Shown here one piece after another: positions 9,144-16,950 of a stretch of DNA of 64,000 nt (positions within the stretch are counted from its first letter, which is position 1; every line of letters begins with the position of its first letter). The position numbers were made by a program, and so were the translations under genes. This DNA comes from Stygiobacter sp. RIFOXYC2_FULL_38_25. GTDB lineage: Bacteria > Bacteroidota > Ignavibacteria > Ignavibacteriales > Melioribacteraceae. The notes beneath the pieces were generated by a model. The model saw only the letters and a list, made by a program, of their open reading frames with translations. It made no database searches and had not been told where the DNA came from. The stretch is from assembly GCA_001803165.1 (NCBI GenBank), contig MHAZ01000021.1, positions 310,001 through 374,000 of the forward strand. Reading direction: 5' to 3'.

Positions 9144-9551
9144 GAGAGGGGATTAGGCTTGTCCCGCGTTTTGTGCGGGAGTGAGGTCTGTAGCGATATA
9201 TTGCAAAGCAGACCTCCCTCTTTGTCTCCCTCCTTGGTAAGGAGGGAGAACTGAACTTTTCTTAATTGATAATGCGTGTAGTGTTATTTAATTTGCAAAC
9301 AGCAACGGGGTTCCATTGAATTCAACTTAGGGGGACCGGGAAAACAAGTACGAATTACGAATTTGGATTTACGAAGTAACTTCATATAGATTTTCTTTTA
9401 ATAAATATAGATGTGCATGATAACACGCACAAAAGTGTGATTTTATTTAACAAACTAAATAAAAGCCGGTAGATATTCCGCCAATGTTGCGGGACCTATA
9501 TTCCAAAATCAATCATCTGCTGACGAACTAATTAATAATTATATTGCAAAA
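9144..9551. other. Non-coding spacer with several hairpins
   Basis: No convincing complete gene lies here. The stretch holds a GAGGTCTG/CAGACCTC stem (about 9183-9215), a perfect 10-bp stem at 9226-9248, and a CCCGC...GCGGG hairpin at about 9163-9181. From about 9459 the frame of the following gene is already open without a usual start codon. Confidence 0.6.
9226..9248. repeat. Perfect 10-bp stem hairpin
   Basis: CTCCCTCCTT pairs exactly with AAGGAGGGAG around a GGT loop. There is no T-run next to it on either strand, so it is more likely an extragenic palindrome than a rho-independent terminator. Confidence 0.5.
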
Positions 9552-10220
9552 ATGTGTATTGAAGAAGAGTTAGAATTTATTAAAGAACAACGAGCAAATG
9601 ATGCCGGTTATCATTTAATACTAGGTCAAAAGTGGCGACGTTTTGGTGAACCCAGTAAACTTCCCAGTCCAATTGTCTATTCTTCAATAGAGTTTCGATT
9701 ATCTATTGAAAGAATAGTGTTTGAGCTTTATGCATTAATGAAGAAGTTGAAATATATAAGCGAAGAGGATGCGAAAAAGTATGAAAGCCTTACAAGCGTA
9801 ATTACACAGATAATGGAAATAGTTGGTAATTCAAGAAATTTGTATCGTATTCTGAAATTTAGCGCAATGTTATTTGATGATGATTCCCAGTTAATTGGTA
9901 AACTAGCTATTCCCGATGTTAACAAACTAAAAAAGTATTGGTATGCTTTGAGCGACTACTGTCATATGAAAGTTAATCCAGAAAACACTTGGTTATCAAA
10001 AGAGTTTGTTAAAAAGGGTTATGAAATACTAAATGAAGTTGAAACCTATCTCTGGGATATTAAAGTACGTAAGCATTTTGGTTTCTACCAGATGGAAACA
10101 TGGCAACCTGAAGTTGTTGCATTAGCTGATGATTATGTTAATTCTAAAATTGATGATGAATCTGTTAAAACAAGATTGATGTTAATGAAACCCGTAATTC
10201 TTTCACGATATAAAAAGTAG
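9552..10220 (+). CDS. Unknown protein, low-GC, possibly 5'-truncated
   Basis: I do not recognise this 222-residue protein. It is soluble, probably mostly helical, with no signal peptide or TM segment. A charged N-terminus (CIEEELEFIKEQR) is followed by a helical stretch (SIEFRLSIERIVFELYALMKKL) and conserved-looking aromatics (YWYALSDYCHMKV). Base composition is visibly AT-richer than the neighbouring EamA gene. The reading frame stays open upstream to about 9459 (reading ...FQNQSSADELINNYIAKM) but has no ATG, GTG or TTG there. The gene may therefore have lost its 5' end. It lies at the start of an accessory stretch. No function is assigned. Confidence 0.6.
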   Translation: MCIEEELEFIKEQRANDAGYHLILGQKWRRFGEPSKLPSPIVYSSIEFRLSIERIVFELYALMKKLKYISEEDAKKYESLTSVITQIMEIVGNSRNLYRILKFSAMLFDDDSQLIGKLAIPDVNKLKKYWYALSDYCHMKVNPENTWLSKEFVKKGYEILNEVETYLWDIKVRKHFGFYQMETWQPEVVALADDYVNSKIDDESVKTRLMLMKPVILSRYKK

Positions 10221-10225
10221 CAAAA

Positions 10226-10272
10226 TAACCTACAAGTCAAAGCCGACCGCGTCTTCGACTTGGCTGTAGGGA
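10226..10272. terminator. Imperfect hairpin downstream of the unknown gene
   Basis: CCTACA and TGTAGG bracket partly complementary arms (AGTC...GACT) just after the stop at 10220. It lacks a U-tract, so the terminator role is weak. Confidence 0.3.
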
Positions 10273-10297
10273 AATAGTTGTGGTTTAGCTTCCTCTC

Positions 10298-10383
10298 GTC
10301 GTCACGGTCCTACCGTGACGAAAATAAAACGTCAAAAAGTGAGCACTGGATAAACATGAAACCGCACAACAAAATAAAATCTT
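10298..10383 (+). repeat. Left copy of an 86-bp direct duplication (truncated DUF3795 5' end)
   Basis: This segment matches 12409-12494 closely by eye, with a few substitutions and small indels. It includes a hairpin (CGTCACGGT/ACCGTGACG, 10300-10320), the leader GTGAGCACTGGA, and a start codon with the first nine codons of the DUF3795 gene (MKPHNKIKS versus MKPHTKIKS). It then hits TAA. It is a remnant copy of the 5' end of the gene now at 12467, lying on the other side of the amylase gene. Confidence 0.85.
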
Positions 10384-10501
10384 AAAAATGCAGCATCGTT
10401 GTTTTGTGCAGCGGGCTAACCGCCATGTCGTTATATGCTAATCAAATATGGAGTTGGCTGACATAGCAGGCAGACATCTATAAACTTAAAACCATTTATA
10501 A

Positions 10502-12367
10502 ATGATTATGACACTTAAAAAAATTGAAACTCGGATACTAATTTTATTATTTGTTTTCCCTTTCCTTTCACTTGCACAAACCATTAGCCGTATTGAACCA
10601 AGTAATTGGTGGGTTGGAATGAAATTAAATACAATTACGTTGTTAGTTTACGGCAAAGAAATTCAAAGCTTACAGCCATCCATAAAATACGACGGGGTGA
10701 AAATCTTAAAAACTGAAAAAGTCGAAAATCCGAATTATTTATTTGTTACTATAAAAATAAATCCGCAAACGATAGCGGGAAATGTAAAATTGGATTTCAA
10801 AAAAGGTAACACAACTGTTATAACAAAAGACTTTCCTTTATTGGCTCGGCAAACAAATAGCGCAAACAGAGATAGCTATACACAAAAGGATGCAATCTAT
10901 TTAATTGTCCCCGACAGGTTTTCTAATGGCGATATTGAAAACGATGTAATTCCGACATTAAATGAAAACGTGGTAGATAGAAAAGGTGATGATAAAAGGC
11001 ACGGCGGAGATATTCAGGGAATTATTAATCATTTAGACTATATCAAATCGCTTGGCTTTACACAAATTTGGTGTACGCCTTTAACGGAAAATGATGAACC
11101 TCTATACTCTTACCACGGTTATGCTGCTACCGATTTCTATAAAATTGATCCAAGGTTCGGAACAAATCAACAGTTTAAGCAATTGGTGGAAGAAGCAAAG
11201 GAAAGAAATATTGGGATAATCTGGGATATCGTATTAAATCATTGTGGTTCGGAATACTATTTCATAAAGGACTTGCCTACAAAGAGTTGGGTCAATTTTC
11301 CAGAAACTCACACACAATCAAATTTTTTGAAAACTACCATCACCGACATTTATGCTACAGAAATTGATAAAAAAGAATATACAGATGGTTGGTTTGATAG
11401 ACACATGGCAGATTTAAATCAACGTAACCCGCTAATGGTGAAGTATCTTATTCAAAATACAATTTGGTGGATAGAATACGCAGGACTTTCGGGTCTCAGA
11501 GCGGATACTTATTCTTATTCGGATAAAGAATTTTTGGCTGCTTGGACAAAAGCAATACTTGATGAATATCCTAATTTTAATATTGTGGGAGAGGAGATGT
11601 CAAGAATTGTTGCTCAAACTTCTTATTGGCAGAAAGACAAACTAAACTTCGATGGGTATAAATCTTATTTGCCAACGTTGATGGATTTTTTATTAAATGA
11701 TAATATCGTTTCAAGTTTAACCAGGTCAAATGATTGGTTCTCGACATGGAGAGACACATACCAGGGAATAGCCCAAGATTATCAGTTTCCACATCCTGAG
11801 AATCAGTTGATTTTTCCAGACAATCACGATTTGGACAGATTTTATTCCAGACTCAATAATAATTTTGATAAATGGAAACTTGGAATTGCGATGTATATGA
11901 CAATGAGAGGAATACCACAATTTTTTTATGGTACAGAAGTATTAATGACCAACGAAAAAGTAGGAAGTGATGGTCAAAGAAGAAGTGATTTCTATGGCGG
12001 TTGGAAAAATGACTTAAAAAATGCTGTAACTGAAAAAGGATTAACCGGTACGGAAAAAGATGCGAAAAAATATTTCTCAAAATTACTTAATTGGCGAAAA
12101 TCAAATTCGGCTATAACTAATGGGCATTTTAAGCATTACGCCCCTCAGAAAAATGATGTTTACATTTATTTCCGCTACAATAAAGAACAAAAAGTTATGG
12201 TCTTATTGAATAAAAATAGTGAAAATGTAACGCTCGATATGAACAGGTATTCTGAAATGATTTCCAATAAATTTAAGGCAAAGGATATAATTACGGATAA
12301 AGAACTTGATGTAAAAAACACATTGACAATTTCAGGAAAGACGGCAATGATTTTAGAAATTAGATAA
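10502..12367 (+). CDS. Secreted GH13 cyclomaltodextrinase/neopullulanase (SusA-like)
   Basis: A signal peptide (about 1-25, ending LSLAQ) precedes a cyclomaltodextrinase N-terminal domain (ISRIEPSNWWVGMKLNTI). A GH13 barrel follows, with nucleophile D335 (GLRADTY), acid/base E364 (IVGEEM) and transition-state D443 (FPDNHDLD). A short C-terminal beta domain ends the protein at residue 621. This is the architecture of Bacteroidota periplasmic neopullulanases that cut alpha-1,4 links in pullulan, cyclodextrins and starch fragments. No SusC/SusD pair or other starch gene is adjacent. The gene looks AT-richer than its neighbours and lies between two copies of an 86-bp sequence, consistent with acquisition as a single-gene insert. 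ATG at 10508 is an alternative start. Confidence 0.93.
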   Translation: MIMTLKKIETRILILLFVFPFLSLAQTISRIEPSNWWVGMKLNTITLLVYGKEIQSLQPSIKYDGVKILKTEKVENPNYLFVTIKINPQTIAGNVKLDFKKGNTTVITKDFPLLARQTNSANRDSYTQKDAIYLIVPDRFSNGDIENDVIPTLNENVVDRKGDDKRHGGDIQGIINHLDYIKSLGFTQIWCTPLTENDEPLYSYHGYAATDFYKIDPRFGTNQQFKQLVEEAKERNIGIIWDIVLNHCGSEYYFIKDLPTKSWVNFPETHTQSNFLKTTITDIYATEIDKKEYTDGWFDRHMADLNQRNPLMVKYLIQNTIWWIEYAGLSGLRADTYSYSDKEFLAAWTKAILDEYPNFNIVGEEMSRIVAQTSYWQKDKLNFDGYKSYLPTLMDFLLNDNIVSSLTRSNDWFSTWRDTYQGIAQDYQFPHPENQLIFPDNHDLDRFYSRLNNNFDKWKLGIAMYMTMRGIPQFFYGTEVLMTNEKVGSDGQRRSDFYGGWKNDLKNAVTEKGLTGTEKDAKKYFSKLLNWRKSNSAITNGHFKHYAPQKNDVYIYFRYNKEQKVMVLLNKNSENVTLDMNRYSEMISNKFKAKDIITDKELDVKNTLTISGKTAMILEIR

Positions 12368-12408
12368 GTGAACTCGATAAAATCTTTGAGCTAAAATAGC
12401 TTATTCCC

Positions 12409-12494
12409 GTCGTCACGGTACTAACGTGAAAATAATTAAACGTCAAGAAGTGAGCACTGGAGAAACATGAAACCACACACCAAAATAAAATCTT
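12409..12494 (+). repeat. Right copy of the 86-bp direct duplication (5' end of intact DUF3795 gene)
   Basis: This is the partner of 10298-10383. It covers the leader and first nine codons of the intact gene at 12467. The hairpin in this copy is degraded (CGTCACGGTACTAACGTGA). Confidence 0.85.
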
Positions 12495-12892
12495 CCTCAA
12501 TAGCCCAGTGCGGTATGAACTGCGGCTTGTGTTATGCCTTTCAAAGAGAAAAGAATAAATGCCCCGGCTGCCGCCAGCTTAGCGCCGGAATGCCGGTATC
12601 TATAGAAAGATGTAAAATTAGAACGTGCGGCTTCTTTACAAATGCCAATGCAAAGTTTTGTTATCAATGCACAGAGTTTCCTTGCAAGAATCTTAAACAT
12701 CTGGATAAGCGATACAGAACAAAGTACGGCACGAGCATGATAGGAAACCTAAGCAACATTAAAGCCGCCGGTATAAGAAAGTTTATTTCAAGCGAACAAG
12801 TTAAACGGACGTGCGGCAGCTGCGGAGATTTGCTTTGTGTTCACAAACCTAATTGCTTAAAATGCGGCGCAAAGAAAGTTAAATCAGTATAG
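12467..12892 (+). CDS. DUF3795 Cys-rich protein
   Basis: The 141-residue protein is rich in cysteines in the DUF3795 pattern. It has CGMNCGLCYAF near residues 16-26, KNKCPGCR (about 31-38), FCYQCTEFPCKNL (about 66-78), and a C-terminal pair of CxxC motifs (CGSCGDLLC, CLKCGAKK). The spacing suggests zinc binding by several four-Cys sites, in the cytoplasm. Function of the family is unknown. It heads a run of small same-strand genes. Its 5' end is duplicated upstream of the amylase. Confidence 0.85.
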   Translation: MKPHTKIKSSSIAQCGMNCGLCYAFQREKNKCPGCRQLSAGMPVSIERCKIRTCGFFTNANAKFCYQCTEFPCKNLKHLDKRYRTKYGTSMIGNLSNIKAAGIRKFISSEQVKRTCGSCGDLLCVHKPNCLKCGAKKVKSV

Positions 12893-12908
12893 AAAGGACT
12901 TCCTCAAA

Positions 12909-13276
12909 ATGAACCCAAGAACAAAACCACAAAACATAGACGAATACATTTCCCTCTTTCCAAAAGATGTTAAAACAATGCTGGAAGTCTAAGGCAGACA
13001 ATACGCAAAGCCGCGCCGAAAGCGGAAGAAGTAGTCAGTTATCAAATGCCGGCATTTAAACAGAATAGTGTTTTGGTTTACTTTGCAGCTTTTAAAAATC
13101 ATATCGGTTTCTATCCAACTTCATCTGGCATTGCGGCTTTCAAAGAAGAAATATCTAAATACAAAAACTCGAAAGGCGCGGTGCAATTCCCGCTTGATAA
13201 GAAACTGCCGCTCGGCTTAGTTACTAAAATTGTTAAGTTTCGTGTTAAAGAAGATCTTGCCAAGAGAAAGAAATGA
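12909..13276 (+). pseudogene. DUF1801 (YdhG-like, PF08818) gene split by a frameshift
   Basis: The N-terminal part starts at ATG 12909 (NIDEYISLFPKDVKTMLE) and stops at a TAA at about 12990. The next frame then continues the family without a break (VRQTIRKAAPKAEEVVSYQ, then MPAFKQNSVLVYFAAFKNH) to 13276. Restoring the frame needs removal of the TA in GTCTAAGGC or an equivalent +1 change. Together the parts give a full-length DUF1801/iron-chaperone-like domain of about 120 residues. Either the gene is inactive or the assembly has a small indel. The C-terminal part could still be made from ATG 13046. Its stop overlaps the next start (ATGA). Confidence 0.8.
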
Positions 13277-13851
13277 AAGAGAAAAGTTTTTTTTGCGATG
13301 TAACTTATTCCAACAACGACTTTGTGAAAGATGGTTTTACTTTCGGCGAATATGAGAATTGCGTTTTCAAAAATTGCCGCTTTGCAAATGTTAATCTGTC
13401 TGCATGTGTATTCATCGGTTGCGAGTTTGTTAACTGCGAACTCAGCAACGCAAAAATTAACGACACTGTTTTCCGCGAAGCTAAATTCACAAATTGTAAG
13501 CTAATCGGATTACAGTTTTCCACTTGCAACCAGCTTCTTCTTTCTATGGAGTTTGAAGGCTCACAGTTAAACCTGGCTTCGTTTTATAATCTTAAACTCC
13601 GCAAAACTACTTTTTCCAAATGCGAGATGAGAGAAACAGATTTTGTAAATGCCGATTTAACCGGCTCGCGGTTTTTAGAGTGCGACTTAAACAAAACTCT
13701 CTTCGAGAGTTCCAACTTATCCGGCTGCGATTTCCGCTCGGCGCTCAACTACGCAATTGACCCGGAAAAAAATAGGATCGCCAAGGCAAAATTTTCGGTA
13801 TTGGGTATTGAAGGTTTGCTAACCAAATATGATATTACGATTGAAAGGTAG
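13273..13851 (+). CDS. Pentapeptide-repeat protein
   Basis: The 192 residues are mostly tandem A(D/N)LXX-type units (CVFIG CEFVN CELSN AKIND TVFRE, then TDFVN ADLTG SRFLE CDLNK), giving a right-handed quadrilateral beta helix. A short break at about 85-100 resembles the division between coils in Qnr-type proteins. The C-terminus (YAIDPEKNRIAKAKFSVLGI) is the usual cap of that group. Relatives mimic DNA and protect gyrase from quinolones or toxins, but many have no known role. I would not call quinolone resistance here. The start overlaps the stop of the preceding DUF1801 frame (ATGA), so they are coupled. Confidence 0.88.
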   Translation: MKEKSFFCDVTYSNNDFVKDGFTFGEYENCVFKNCRFANVNLSACVFIGCEFVNCELSNAKINDTVFREAKFTNCKLIGLQFSTCNQLLLSMEFEGSQLNLASFYNLKLRKTTFSKCEMRETDFVNADLTGSRFLECDLNKTLFESSNLSGCDFRSALNYAIDPEKNRIAKAKFSVLGIEGLLTKYDITIER

Positions 13852-13857
13852 CATATT

Positions 13858-14307
13858 ATGCATATAAAACGAACCACCGGCAGTGATAAAGATTTTCTCG
13901 AACTTGTTAACCTGCTTAACGAGGACCTCAGGAAGCGGTATCCAAAAACTCGTCACTTGTACGAAAGAGGCAATATTATTCCCGATGATGCTCATACGAT
14001 TTTAGTTTACGCTGATGATGTAGCGGTAGGATGCGGCTGCTTAAGAGATTTTGATTCCGATGGCGCCGTTGAACTTAAAAGAATGTTTGTCCGCGATGAA
14101 TACCGTGGAAAAAGAATTGGCAGAATAATAGTTGAAGAGTTAGAAAAATGGGCTGCCGAGTTAAACAAGAAAACAATTTATTTAGAAACCGGAGTAAATC
14201 AGCCGGAAGCTATTTTCCTGTACGAGCGAATGCATTATCAGTGGATTGACAACTATGGAGAATATGCCGGGAATAAAGAAAGTATTTGCATGAAGAAAAA
14301 TTTATAA
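13858..14307 (+). CDS. GNAT-family N-acetyltransferase
   Basis: The 149-residue single-domain protein has the acetyl-CoA pyrophosphate loop RDEYRGKRIGRI (about 81-92, R-x-x-G-x-G type), the preceding beta4 strand (AVELKRMFV), and the C-terminal motif YLETGVNQPEAIFLYERMHY. It transfers an acetyl group from acetyl-CoA to an unidentified amine. It begins 6 bp after the pentapeptide gene, in the same small-gene run. Confidence 0.9.
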   Translation: MHIKRTTGSDKDFLELVNLLNEDLRKRYPKTRHLYERGNIIPDDAHTILVYADDVAVGCGCLRDFDSDGAVELKRMFVRDEYRGKRIGRIIVEELEKWAAELNKKTIYLETGVNQPEAIFLYERMHYQWIDNYGEYAGNKESICMKKNL

Positions 14308-14329
14308 CACAGCAACAAAGACATCTCAC

Positions 14330-14737
14330 ATGAAATCAACAAACTACTTTAATACATTCATAGAAGTCGCCGCCGATTGCCCGGCAAAAACCGCGCAAGT
14401 TCCACCGGTTGGTAAAAGTCCAACAGCCGCCAATATTCAATATGATATGATTGCAGAAAATCCATATAAGCACACTTCCGATGATGTGATTTTTTCTGTT
14501 TATGCTTTCAAAAATAATATTGAACCAAGGAGGCAAGAGAAAGAACGGCAGCAATTTTTCTCGAAAGGACAAGCTTGCATGAGATGTTCTCCCCTATCAA
14601 AAAGGTATGGCTGGGGAGTTCATAGCAACGATAAGGGCAAGATTGCTATCTACGCTGTTGAATCGGACGAATACAAAAAGTTTTGTTCCGATTCTAAATT
14701 GGCTCACACAAAAGCCATGCGTTCAAAGAGACAATAA
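14330..14737 (+). CDS. DUF6157-like conserved protein
   Basis: This 135-residue cytosolic protein starts TNYFNTFIEVAADCPA and contains TAANIQYDMIAENPYKHTSD and KRYGWGVHSNDKGKIAIY. It matches what I know of the DUF6157 family in length and motif order. No catalytic motif is evident. Family members often sit among small stress or accessory genes, as here. The family name is from memory, not a search. Confidence 0.7.
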   Translation: MKSTNYFNTFIEVAADCPAKTAQVPPVGKSPTAANIQYDMIAENPYKHTSDDVIFSVYAFKNNIEPRRQEKERQQFFSKGQACMRCSPLSKRYGWGVHSNDKGKIAIYAVESDEYKKFCSDSKLAHTKAMRSKRQ

Positions 14738-14747
14738 CCGGATTGAA

Positions 14748-15641
14748 TTGAAAAACATTACGGCATTCGGCGAAATACTTTGGGATATTTATCCCGATGA
14801 AAAACGGCTCGGCGGGGCGCCATTTAATTTTATTTATCACATCTGGAAAATTCTCGGCAGAGCAAACTTTATTTCCTCCGTAGGCAATGATGAAAACGGA
14901 AAAGAAATTTTCTACTATCTCAATTCGATGGGCTTTAACACTAAAAACATTATCGTTGATAAAGAACATCCAACGGGAACTGTTCGGGTTGTGTTAGACG
15001 AAAACAAAGCGCCCTGCTTTACACCAACCTACAATTGCTGTTATGATTTTGTTAAACTTGATGAACAAATGAGGAAGATGATCCTCCAAGAAGCAGATTT
15101 AATTTACTTCGGAACTTTCTCTGCCCGCAGCGAAATTACAAGAGAAACTCTTTTCTCTTTGCTGAACCATCCGAACAAAAAATACTTCTGCGATCTTAAT
15201 CTCCGCCATGATTTGTTTACTAAAAATTTAATTGAACGAGCATTGCTTTCGGTAAATGTTCTAAAAATAAACGATGCAGAGCTTTTCAAACTAAAGGAGT
15301 TGTTCAATCTCCCGACAAGCGATTACGAGGCGTGTTTCTTCCTTCTAAACAAGTTTGATATTGATTTGATTGGCTTGACGCTGGGAGAAAGGGGCGCTTT
15401 TCTTTTTAACAAGAACGAATCTGATTATTACATATCTGAGTCGGCACAAATAATAGACACACTTGGCGCCGGCGATGCTTTTGCGGCAATTCTTTGTTTG
15501 GGATACTTACAACAACTTCCTTTAACACAATTAAACCAATTAGCAAACGAGTTTGCGTTGGAAATCTGTAAGGTTAACGGCGCTCTGCCGCATGATAATT
15601 CCATCTATCAAAAATACCAAGAGCTATTCGCAGTTATATAG
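14748..15641 (+). CDS. PfkB-family carbohydrate kinase (fructokinase-like)
   Basis: Family motifs are ITAFGEILWDIYPDEKRLGG at the N-terminus, the first PfkB signature region (ISSVGNDENGKEI), and the C-terminal signature DTLGAGDAFAAIL with the catalytic Asp and anion hole. The frame is open further upstream through the DUF6157 gene, but homology begins at the TTG at 14748, ten bases after that gene's stop. I take that as the start (297 residues, the usual length). It phosphorylates a sugar, probably fructose or a related hexose, with ATP in the cytoplasm. Substrate assignment is inference. Confidence 0.88.
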   Translation: MKNITAFGEILWDIYPDEKRLGGAPFNFIYHIWKILGRANFISSVGNDENGKEIFYYLNSMGFNTKNIIVDKEHPTGTVRVVLDENKAPCFTPTYNCCYDFVKLDEQMRKMILQEADLIYFGTFSARSEITRETLFSLLNHPNKKYFCDLNLRHDLFTKNLIERALLSVNVLKINDAELFKLKELFNLPTSDYEACFFLLNKFDIDLIGLTLGERGAFLFNKNESDYYISESAQIIDTLGAGDAFAAILCLGYLQQLPLTQLNQLANEFALEICKVNGALPHDNSIYQKYQELFAVI

Positions 15642-15786
15642 ATTATTATCTCTGTGTTCCTCTGTGCATCCTTAGTGGTTCTCTGTGAAATTCTTTTCTT
15701 TGCTGTTAGATTCAACACAGTTTAAATAACTATGTAATTTCAATGGCGATATTTCTAAGTTTGTTTATCACAAATGTGGTCTTACC
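15642..15786. other. Spacer with CTCTGTG-type extragenic repeat
   Basis: Repeated CTCTGTG units (CTCTGTGTTCCTCTGTGCAT, then TTCTCTGTGAAATTC) form a common low-complexity extragenic repeat in this lineage. A related stretch lies at about 48110-48150. The sequence is non-coding. Confidence 0.45.
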
Positions 15787-16950
15787 ATGAAAACTAAAAG
15801 CTTACCTATCAAATCAAAACTTACTCTTAGATTAATTATTGCTTCATTGATTCTATCACTTTCATTTAATCTAGTTTCCTTTGCTCAATCAGCAGCAGCG
15901 CCGGAAAAACCAAAGACAAATATTGAAGACGCGCTGAAACATGCGCGCACAAATTTATCTATGCCCGGTTTGTTTCCGGCTAAAGTAGTACAAGTTAACA
16001 GCGAAAAAAGCGTTGCAGAGAATAAGATTGTAGCACAAGCAGTTTACGATATGCTCGCAAAAGGAATGCTCGATTTAACCGGTGAAAGTTCACTAAAAAA
16101 AGCCTGGCTAAAATTTGTAACTCCAGAAGACAGAATTGGTTTGAAAGTTAATCCTGTTGCCGGACCAACTCTTTCTACAAGTGTTGAGTTAACTCAAGCA
16201 ATCGTTAAACAGCTTACCGAAGCTGGAATTTCAAAAGATAATATTCTTATTTGGGATCGCCGCGAAGAACAATTGGCAGAAGCGGGATTCACAAAAGAAA
16301 ATTTTTCCGGTATAAAAATAGTTGGAACAGAGCGCCCCGAAAATGGAAAGATGTACGATGAGAATGGCAAGCTTTACGGCGAGCGCATGATTGATAAAGA
16401 TTGGTACTATTGGGCTGACTGCGAAGAAAAATATGACAGCGCAACAATTCCTTACATGGTAAACGAAGGAAAATTTTCCTACTTCACAAAAATTGTTACA
16501 CAGATGGTTGATAAAATTATCAATGTACCAATTTTGAAAAACGCCGGTTCATCCGTTACGCTTTGTTTGAAAAATCTTGCTTACGGCAGCGTTACAAATA
16601 CCGGAAGACTTCACAAGCAGCTCTGGCACGAGACAACAGCAGAAGTTTGCGCGTTTGCACCACTTCGCGATAAAGTTGTGCTGAATATTGTTGATGGAAT
16701 TAAAGGATGTTTCAATGGCGGACCGGGAGCTAATCCTCAATTCTTTACGGATTACAAAACACTTCTAATTGGAACTGACGCAGTTGCCGTTGATAGAATT
16801 GGCTACGATATTGTTATCAAGAAGCGCATTGCAGAAAAGATTCAGAAGGAAGATAACGCGCGCGGAAGGATTTTTATGGACTTGGCACAAAAGCTAAATC
16901 TCGGTATGGCGGAAATCGAAAAGATTCAGTTAATCAAAGCGGAACTGTAA
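15787..16950 (+). CDS. Exported DUF362 domain protein
   Basis: The 387-residue protein has a long signal peptide (about 1-34, ending SFAQS) and a DUF362 core with VNSEKSVAENKIVAQAVYDM, RIGLKVNPVAGPTLSTSVEL and the C-terminal LLIGTDAVAVDRIGYDIV. It lacks the CxxCxxC ferredoxin clusters that some DUF362 proteins carry. Function is unknown. It overlaps the next gene by one base (TAATG), so the two exported products are likely made together. Confidence 0.82.
   Translation: MKTKSLPIKSKLTLRLIIASLILSLSFNLVSFAQSAAAPEKPKTNIEDALKHARTNLSMPGLFPAKVVQVNSEKSVAENKIVAQAVYDMLAKGMLDLTGESSLKKAWLKFVTPEDRIGLKVNPVAGPTLSTSVELTQAIVKQLTEAGISKDNILIWDRREEQLAEAGFTKENFSGIKIVGTERPENGKMYDENGKLYGERMIDKDWYYWADCEEKYDSATIPYMVNEGKFSYFTKIVTQMVDKIINVPILKNAGSSVTLCLKNLAYGSVTNTGRLHKQLWHETTAEVCAFAPLRDKVVLNIVDGIKGCFNGGPGANPQFFTDYKTLLIGTDAVAVDRIGYDIVIKKRIAEKIQKEDNARGRIFMDLAQKLNLGMAEIEKIQLIKAEL

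Noticed and set aside
9552-10220. HEPN or AbiV-type defence protein
   Set aside because: The protein is helical and sits in an accessory region, but I find no RxxxxH motif or adjacent partner gene.
10400-10445. Integron attC site
   Set aside because: The GGCTAAC and GTTATAT ends do not fit the RYYYAAC/GTTRRRY core sites, the length is too short, and no integrase is present.
13273-13851. Qnr quinolone-resistance determinant
   Set aside because: Only the general pentapeptide fold and C-terminal cap are shared. The Qnr-specific loops cannot be identified by eye.
14607-14747. Longer N-terminus for the PfkB kinase within the DUF6157 gene
   Set aside because: The frame is open, but kinase homology begins at about 14748 and the upstream part overlaps the DUF6157 gene, whose own frame matches a family.
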